Position numbers and translations under genes: made by a program. From the NCBI RefSeq assembly GCF_002142155.1, contig NZ_NASD01000022.1, positions 1 to 44,870 on the forward strand: 44,870 bases of DNA, written 5' to 3'. Source of the DNA: Gilliamella apis (GTDB taxonomy: Bacteria > Pseudomonadota > Gammaproteobacteria > Enterobacterales > Orbaceae). This document shows positions 39,870 through 44,870 of the stretch, in pieces; positions within the stretch are counted from its first letter, which is position 1; the number at the start of each line of letters is the position of its first letter. The notes below the pieces were generated by a model. The model ran no database searches. It saw nothing but the letters and a program-made list of their open reading frames with translations, and had not been told where the DNA came from.

Positions 39870-40548
39870 GTATCAATATGATAACTTCAACATGCACTTT
39901 GTGCTTAATATTGCTGCTAAAGAAAGAGTAGTGATTGTTGGCCCAAGCGGTGCAGGCAAAAGTACATTACTCAGTTTAATTGCCGGATTTATTTTTCCTC
40001 ATTCAGGGCAAATTATCCTAAATCATCAAAACGTCACCACGACTTTACCGGGTAAACGGCCGGTATCGATGCTATTCCAAAACAATAATTTATTTAGCCA
40101 TCTCACTGTCGAACAAAATATAGCGTTAGGTATTAAACCATTATTAAAACTTAGCCGAGCAGAACGGACAATAATTGGTGACATATTAGTGCGTGTCGGA
40201 TTAGAAGGCTTTAACCAACGTTATCCCGAACAGCTCTCAGGTGGACAACGGCAACGCGTTGCACTGGCACGCTGTTTAATACAACATCGTCCAATTTTAC
40301 TCCTTGATGAACCATTTTCTGCGCTTGATCAAGCATTACGTTTTGAAATGCTAGCTCTTGTTAATCAAGTATGTAGCGAATTCAACCTTACTTTAATGAT
40401 GGTCTCGCATTATTTAGATGATTCTCTTCACCACTTCTCACGTTGCCTTGTTATTGATAATGGAAAAATTATTTTTAATGCAGCACCAAAACAGTTATGG
40501 CATTCGGAAAATCAAAAAATTGCCAATTTATTAGGCATTGAAAGTTAG
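39847..40548 (+). CDS. thiQ: Thiamine ABC transporter ATPase
   Basis: ATP-binding subunit of 233 residues. Walker A is GPSGAGKST (32-40), the signature is LSGGQRQR (130-137) and Walker B is LLLDEP (151-156). RPVSMLFQNNNLFSHLTVEQNI is the ThiQ-type Q-loop region, given here as RPVSMLFQNNN plus LFSHLTVEQNI. The ATG at 39847 aligns with E. coli MLKL; the frame extends to a TTG at 39835 within thiP. No terminator is evident after it. Confidence 0.94.
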   Translation: MIELQKTEYQYDNFNMHFVLNIAAKERVVIVGPSGAGKSTLLSLIAGFIFPHSGQIILNHQNVTTTLPGKRPVSMLFQNNNLFSHLTVEQNIALGIKPLLKLSRAERTIIGDILVRVGLEGFNQRYPEQLSGGQRQRVALARCLIQHRPILLLDEPFSALDQALRFEMLALVNQVCSEFNLTLMMVSHYLDDSLHHFSRCLVIDNGKIIFNAAPKQLWHSENQKIANLLGIES

Positions 40549-40567
40549 AATTTTAAGTTGAAAAATT

Positions 40568-40585
40568 TTGAGGAACGGGGTTTTT
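40568..40585 (+). repeat. Short interspersed motif, copy 2
   Basis: TTGAGGAACGGGGTTTTT, followed by AAAGCCTAAAATCC, a tail shared with copy 4. It lies just after thiQ and about 70 bases before structured repeat R1. Confidence 0.55.
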
Positions 40586-40651
40586 AAAGCCTAAAATCCA
40601 TCCAATAAATCGCTAACGTTAGTTATAACATCAGCTAGTTCCAATAATTAA

Positions 40652-40976
40652 AGTGTATTTTGGCAAATAAGTTTGGTGTATTTAATTTAGCGACATTCGC
40701 AATGTGCTGACAACTGAGTGAGGTTAGCATGGCAAACAGGGATGTTTGCCAAGGCGGTGCTTTGTCAGGAACAAATCACAGCCGGTGCGTTAAGAGCGAA
40801 CGAAGGCGGAAGGCAGTCACATCGTGACCACTTGCGTGGTCGCCGCGGGAGATTGTAAAGAGGGTTCGCGCCAACCCTCTTAACTCGGACGTAATCACCG
40901 TATAGAAATAACCACAAAACAACAAAACGTCCGAAACTCAAACAACCAAAAAAAGTTGAGGAACGGGGTTTTTAAA
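40652..40976. repeat. Structured interspersed repeat R1
   Basis: About 325 bp, visibly more G+C-rich than its surroundings and near-identical to R2 and R3. Predicted stems: ACATT/AATGT around 40695; TGGCAAACA (40730-40738) with TGTTTGCCA (40743-40751); GTCAC/GTGAC (40816-40828) or, alternatively, GACCAC/GTGGTC (40826-40841); AGAGGGTT (40859-40866) with AACCCTCT (40873-40880); and a long-range CGGACG/CGTCCG (40885, 40928). The right end is the short motif (copy 3, 40956-40973). A 32-codon open frame with a TGAGG ribosome site spans 40729-40827. No transposase or terminal inverted repeats were seen. Confidence 0.8.
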
Positions 40977-41008
40977 CGCAAAATACCTTCTAAAAACGAT
41001 TATAAAAT

Positions 41009-41161
41009 TGTCAAAATCAAAAACCTAATCTGCAAATTATTAATATTAAAAATGGTGATTTTTTAAGAGGGGATAAAGGGGATATTATTTCTAATAAACA
41101 ACAAATAACCGATGCTATTTTCGGGCTAGCAGTATTCTTCTTTACAAAAGTTAACAATTAA
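41009..41161 (+). pseudogene. Coding remnant without a start codon
   Basis: A 50-codon open frame without ATG reads like real protein: INIKNGDFLRGDKGDIISN, then KQQITDAIFGLAVFFFTKVNN, ending at the TAA at 41159. A stop precedes it at 41003. It probably is the 3' end of a lost accessory gene between R1 and the adhesin promoter. The family is not recognised. Confidence 0.4.
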
Positions 41162-41175
41162 ACCGTCAAAAAAAG

Positions 41176-41203
41176 TTGCATGGTTTTTTGCAATCACTAT
41201 ACT
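41176..41203 (+). promoter_or_regulatory. Candidate promoter of adhesin 2
   Basis: TTGCAT (41176-41181) and TATACT (41198-41203) are 16 bases apart. Downstream, AAGGA (41284-41288) precedes an ATG at 41297 by 8 bases, a good translation start for the frame that contains the 7-bp repeat. Confidence 0.5.
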
Positions 41204-41312
41204 TTTATAGCATATTTATACGAATGGATAAATTTTATGCCATTAGGCTTAAAATTTTAAATAAATCATAAAATTGGATTGACAAGGATATCTGATATGG
41301 ATTATAATTTTC

Positions 41313-41336
41313 AACACACAACACACAACACACAAC
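41313..41336 (+). repeat. 7-bp tandem repeat (AACACAC)3, candidate phase switch
   Basis: Three full AACACAC units plus AAC lie 16 bases after the ATG at 41297. In the present state this ATG encodes only 22 residues and stops at 41363. Four units, or one, would fuse it in frame to the adhesin without any stop codon up to 41476. Confidence 0.7.
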
Positions 41337-41475
41337 CTGCCCAACTTATAATTTCACCTCTCTAAAGTTAAGCTCACATCGTTTATTATTTCACTGCAAT
41401 TTATTATTTCGGCAATTTCCGCAATTCTGGCATAATTTTTCAAAATTTCTTGGTTTAGTCTTTTTATCTCGGCAG

Positions 41476-42861
41476 ATGGTTTTGGTATTAACCGTGGTTG
41501 TTTTACAGTCTATCTCTTTTGCTAATTATGCATTAACCACTACAACGACCAATATTATTTATGGCTCAGCACCTTATTTAACCTTTGATGGTGGTCGTAC
41601 CCGGGTAACCAATACCGAAGCGCTACTTGGGATATCCCTTTCTGATGGTAGAGCATTTACTCCCACAAACAATAGTTCAATAGACAATCCTATTGAGTTA
41701 CCTGTTGCTGGTCAGAGTTTTAATGATATTGGTATGTTAGTACCAAGGGATACTGATTCTATTGCATTAAGTTCACTTATTGGCACACCGTATAATTATT
41801 GGGGTGATGATGATGGAGATGGTCAGGGAGTTAATGGCGTCACCGCTACCGGTAGTTTAAATTTATCTATTGTTGATAACTTCAATAATCCTGTTACCCG
41901 TAATGAAGTGCTTAATATTTGTAGAGCGCCATATAAATTAACCTTATCTAATGGTAGTGGTAGATTAACAACACGTTATGGTGTGCCTAATGAAAGTCGT
42001 TTTACGGCAGGTAATGCCACTTATTATATTAATCCTAAGCCATCGCCAGTGATTTGTTTTGCTAAACCTAGCTTGCTCAAAGTTTCACATAACAACACTG
42101 CTGGTCCTGTTAATATATGGAACCCTGAGAAGGGTTTTCTAACACAGTCAGTTACGCCGTCGTCTTATGGTTTAAACTTCCCGACTACGGGTGCTAATAA
42201 TTTGTTTTTTGATTTAGATATTGTTGGTGTTAGTCAAGCCTTATCTTGGGCGCCGGTTTCTCATGCTGGTATTACGGCGACGATGACCGATTCAACAAGT
42301 ACCGGCGTTCGAGTCACCCTAACGGGTCCTTTTGCTACATACTCGCAACAGCAATCAGAGCGAAATGGAATCGCCAGTCCATCTTTACCGCAGGTATTTG
42401 AGTTAGTCGGTCGTGATAGCAGTGGTAATGCGGTGGTCAAATATGGATTTAAGTTAAAGCAGTGGTTTGTTAATCGTGGTCATTATAGAAGTGACTATTA
42501 TAAAATGGCGGTTTGGTGTAGCTACCATATTCCAGAGGTCAAGGATTTAACTAATGCGTCTTGTCAGGGAGCGTATTCAGGTCCTCACTGTCAAGGTGCA
42601 GAAGGTGCAAGGCCTTCGTCACCTGATAATCATTACCGTCGTCACATTGGTGGAGGATTGTTCTCGGAATGGGGGGTGATGACCTATTACACTGGAGCCG
42701 ACTTCATCAACGGCATAAACAACGATTGGGTCTATTGGTCGGTTATTATTAATCGACCTAATTCGCTTTACGATACCAATTATGTAATTGTCTCAAACGG
42801 AGGTTTAATTTCGACCAAGGAGTCGCGTAGAAGCTACTTCGGACTCTGTGTCTATCCTTAG
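41476..42861 (+). CDS. Secreted DUF823-type adhesin (paralog 2), probably phase-variable
   Basis: 461 residues from the ATG at 41476, homologous to the adhesin at 122. It has GSAPYLTFDGG, DDDGDGQG, CRAPYKLTL, CFAKPSL, FPTTGANNL, then the C-terminal module WCSYHIPEVKDLTNA, RRHIGGGLFSEWG and LCVYP. A hydrophobic export signal (MVLVLTVVVLQSISFA) starts at the ATG, but with no basic n-region and no Shine-Dalgarno. The frame is open upstream to the 7-bp repeat, where HNFSKFLGLVFLSRQ would supply a basic n-region. Translation from 41297 after a one-unit gain would give about 523 residues. Base composition is less AT-rich than adhesin 1. It is flanked by R1 and R2/R3. Confidence 0.65.
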   Translation: MVLVLTVVVLQSISFANYALTTTTTNIIYGSAPYLTFDGGRTRVTNTEALLGISLSDGRAFTPTNNSSIDNPIELPVAGQSFNDIGMLVPRDTDSIALSSLIGTPYNYWGDDDGDGQGVNGVTATGSLNLSIVDNFNNPVTRNEVLNICRAPYKLTLSNGSGRLTTRYGVPNESRFTAGNATYYINPKPSPVICFAKPSLLKVSHNNTAGPVNIWNPEKGFLTQSVTPSSYGLNFPTTGANNLFFDLDIVGVSQALSWAPVSHAGITATMTDSTSTGVRVTLTGPFATYSQQQSERNGIASPSLPQVFELVGRDSSGNAVVKYGFKLKQWFVNRGHYRSDYYKMAVWCSYHIPEVKDLTNASCQGAYSGPHCQGAEGARPSSPDNHYRRHIGGGLFSEWGVMTYYTGADFINGINNDWVYWSVIINRPNSLYDTNYVIVSNGGLISTKESRRSYFGLCVYP

Positions 42862-42870
42862 CTATTATTT

Positions 42871-42903
42871 CTTAGCTCTTCGTCCTTGAACTAAAGAGCT
42901 AGG
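42871..42903 (+). terminator. Stem-loop after adhesin 2
   Basis: CTTAGCTCTT (42871-42880) pairs with AAGAGCTAGG (42894-42903), 10 bp with one U-G pair and a 13-base loop. No T-run follows. A second small stem, CATTGCC/GGCAATG, lies at 42937-42957. Confidence 0.4.
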
Positions 42904-43000
42904 TATATGAAAAGAAGCGTTAGGACATTAAACAATCATTGCCCTGCCAAGGCAATGGTGTTGACGTTGACGAAGTCGGCGATAAAAACGATTTTGTGGC

Positions 43001-43253
43001 GCGACTTTCGCAACGTGCTGACAACTGAGTGAGGTTAGCATGGCAAACAGGGATGTTTGGCAAGGAGCGTTAAAAGCGAACGAAGGCGGAAGGCAGTCAC
43101 ATCGTGACCACTTGCGTAGTCGCCGCGGGAGATTGTAAAGAGGGTTCGCGCCAACCCTCTTAACTCGGACGTAATCACCGTATAGAAATAACCACCAAAC
43201 AACAAAACGTCCGAAACTCAAACAACCAAAAAAATTGAGGAACGGGGTTTTTG
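43001..43253. repeat. Structured interspersed repeat R2 (internally deleted)
   Basis: About 253 bp, matching R1/R3 from the ACTTT-CGC-AACGT stem to the short motif (copy 4, 43235-43252). It lacks the AT-rich left end (TATTTTGGCAAATAAG) and an internal stretch of about 32 bases between the TGGCAAACA hairpin and GCGTTAA. Its left side joins an open frame that ends VARLSQRADN at a TGA (43026), which may be a gene remnant. Confidence 0.75.
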
Positions 43254-43325
43254 AAGCCTAAAAATCCCCCTAAAGTTTCTCCGAAATCGGTTTTAAAACT
43301 AAAATTAGCTTGCTATAAACATAAG

Positions 43326-43665
43326 AGTTTATTTTGGCAAATAAGTTTGGTGTATTTAATTTAGCGACATTGGCAATGTGCTGACAACTGAGTGAGGTTA
43401 GCATGGCAAACAGGGATGTTTGCCAAGGCGGTGCTTTGTCAGGAACAAATCACAGCCGGTGCGTTAAGACCGAACGAAGGCGGAAGGCAGTCACGCAGTG
43501 ACCACTTGCGTGGTCGCCGCGGGAGATTGTAAAGAGGGTTGGCGCCAACCCTCTTAACTCGGACGTAATCGCCGTATAGAAACAACCGCAAAACAACAAA
43601 CGTCCGAAACTCAAACAATCCAAAAAATAAAGAACTAAAAAAATTTGAGGAGAGGGGTTTTTGAA
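43326..43665. repeat. Structured interspersed repeat R3
   Basis: About 340 bp and full-length like R1, including the AT-rich left end, the TGGCAAACA hairpin and the motif (copy 5, 43645-43662). Differences from R1 fall mostly in loops: ATC to GCA in the GTCAC/GTGAC hairpin, and a change that turns the AGAGGGTT stem into a 22-base perfect palindrome (AGAGGGTTGGC and its complement). It also encodes the 32-codon open frame (43403-43501) with three changed residues or fewer. R2 and R3 are in the same orientation as R1. Confidence 0.8.
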
Positions 43666-43903
43666 ACGCTTATTCTACTTTTCTTTCATAAGCATCAAGT
43701 TATTGTTTTTAATTGATATATAATAAAAAAAACTAAAATATTACAGTTTTTATTACAGTTATAAATGCGATAGCATCGTAATATAAGTTCAATTTTACTT
43801 AATAAAAATTATAATATTTTTTATTTTGTAGGTTAAGGTTATTTCTTGGATAATTGAAATTAATATTAAGGTAGAAATCATAAAATTATATAGAAGGGAT
43901 AAA

Positions 43904-44870
43904 ATGAGTGAAGTTAAAATTAATAGGTTGATATTAATTGGCAATGGGTTTGATCTTGCTCATGGATTGAAAACATCTTTTTATGATTTTATTAACTTTA
44001 TTGTATATGAAATTGTTTTATATATTGAGAAGCAAGTTAATAATCCATCAGGTATCGATAATAATATTTTTGAGACAGATTTTGTCGTTAGAACTAATTA
44101 CCAAAAGTTATTATCTTTTATTATAGAAAATAAACAAACAATTCCATGTGTAATTGAAAATAATGAAGTTTTAGAAAAAATACAAAAAATTCCAGATAAA
44201 ATAGAAAATAAATATGATGATGAATATGATTATATAGAAAAGTATTCTTCATTATTTGATGAAAGTTTTTGGGTGGATGCAATAAATTATTTGTTAAAAC
44301 TTAATCCTAATTCCGGAAATACTACAGGAATAAAATTAACACTAAACAGGATTTTATCTGGAAAAAAATTATTAAAAAATAAATTATTTGAAATTATTTT
44401 CAAAAATGCAATACCCCGTAATGAAAAGAGTAAAAACTGGGGAGGAATTGAACATGATTTTTATCAAACTTTACTTCACGTTGATAAAATTTATGAAGGA
44501 ACTAATTCACAAGAAAAAATAGATAAACTAAATAAAGAATTCCAAAATATACTTGAATTTTTTATTTATTATATGAAATCGATTGTATATAAACAAAAAC
44601 CAAGAACGATGAAAAAGATTGAGAAACATCTTTATCAACCAATCAAAATAAAAGAATTATCTATTAACTTAGCAAAGAAAATTTATCAAGAACCTATCAT
44701 TGTAAATGAAAATTTATTTTTAAGTTTTAATTATACAAATACTATAGAAGAATATATAACCAAATATCCAGAAAAATGGAGGGAAAAGTATATTCAAATA
44801 CATGGAAATTTAAATGATAATTTAAAATCAATAATTTTTGGATATGGTGATGAAATGGATGGTTCATATA
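43904..44870 (+). CDS. AbiH-family abortive-infection protein (3' end outside window)
   Basis: The frame is open from the ATG at 43904 (AAGGG five bases ahead) to the window edge: 322 codons, no stop. It matches the AbiH family of phage-defence proteins. The N-terminus is RLILIGNGFDLAHGLKTSF; the middle has NWGGIEHDFYQTL; towards the end come LSFNYTNTIEEY, IQIHGNLND and IFGYGDEMDGSY. These conserved blocks occur in the usual order, so only a short C-terminal part is missing. AbiH blocks phage growth in Lactococcus; its mechanism is unknown. It is very AT-rich and directly follows R3, which fits acquisition by transfer. Confidence 0.85.
   Translation, partial: MSEVKINRLILIGNGFDLAHGLKTSFYDFINFIVYEIVLYIEKQVNNPSGIDNNIFETDFVVRTNYQKLLSFIIENKQTIPCVIENNEVLEKIQKIPDKIENKYDDEYDYIEKYSSLFDESFWVDAINYLLKLNPNSGNTTGIKLTLNRILSGKKLLKNKLFEIIFKNAIPRNEKSKNWGGIEHDFYQTLLHVDKIYEGTNSQEKIDKLNKEFQNILEFFIYYMKSIVYKQKPRTMKKIEKHLYQPIKIKELSINLAKKIYQEPIIVNENLFLSFNYTNTIEEYITKYPEKWREKYIQIHGNLNDNLKSIIFGYGDEMDGSY

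Noticed and set aside
42928-43221. 97-codon open frame on the minus strand across R2
   Set aside because: It is the antisense reading of the structured repeat; the equivalent frame is interrupted in R1 and R3, and there is no ribosome site. Conserved stems explain the sequence better than coding.
40652-43665. R1-R3 considered as a CRISPR array or insertion sequence
   Set aside because: There are only three long copies separated by very unequal distances with a gene between them, no spacers of constant size, no transposase frame and no terminal inverted repeats.

Overview
The window reads as chromosome of an AT-rich gammaproteobacterium (by eye about two thirds A+T). Nearly every housekeeping protein keeps E. 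coli-type length and motifs: FabA is 173 residues, ArgS is 577 from its GTG, LipB has Lys135/Cys169, RF1 has Gln235. Gene pairs such as lonH-fabA, prfA-prmC-kdsA, lipB-lipA and thiBPQ are also of enteric type. With the chitin genes and the small-genome style, an insect-gut Orbaceae (Gilliamella-like) is my best guess. That is an inference and not proven here.

Layout. 1-1711: a short secreted DUF823-type adhesin, followed by two stem-loops. 1712-2266: an orphan protein with a faint MutS domain-I look. 2338-10667: proC, a cold-shock gene, a decayed small gene, a secreted thermonuclease, fabA with lonH, lapC (yejM), then lipB-lipA. 11044-16757: the pyruvate dehydrogenase operon aceE-aceF-lpdA, divergent from the lipoylation genes that modify AceF. 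17181-19971: prfA-prmC-kdsA. 20415-24518: a chitoporin plus periplasmic chitobiase pair behind a CRP-like site. 24586-27681: rraB divergent from rnm, then yciO and rluB. 27966-33324: four tandem paralogous lipoproteins with TPR-like repeats. 33422-35173: a cytosine deaminase-like amidohydrolase with a terminator in its leader, and an ABM monooxygenase. 35233-40548: argS divergent from a TPP riboswitch and thiBPQ. 40549-44870: an accessory island with three roughly 250-340 bp structured repeats, a second DUF823 adhesin, coding remnants and a truncated AbiH-type phage-defence gene.

The most interesting parts are accessory. (1) The second adhesin has a promoter, a good Shine-Dalgarno and an ATG at 41297. 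This ATG is out of frame with the adhesin, and between them lies a 7-bp tandem repeat (AACACAC x3). Adding one unit joins the frames with no stop, so the gene looks like an OFF-phase contingency locus. (2) The adhesin is bracketed by repeats whose predicted stems persist while their loops change. (3) The four-lipoprotein array has near-identical N-terminal halves, diverged C-terminal domains, and one member with a 53-codon deletion between internal direct repeats. (4) An intrinsic terminator sits about 50 nt upstream of the amidohydrolase start on the same strand, which suggests attenuation.

Limits: no searches or folding programs were run. Residue identities, stems and frames were read by hand.
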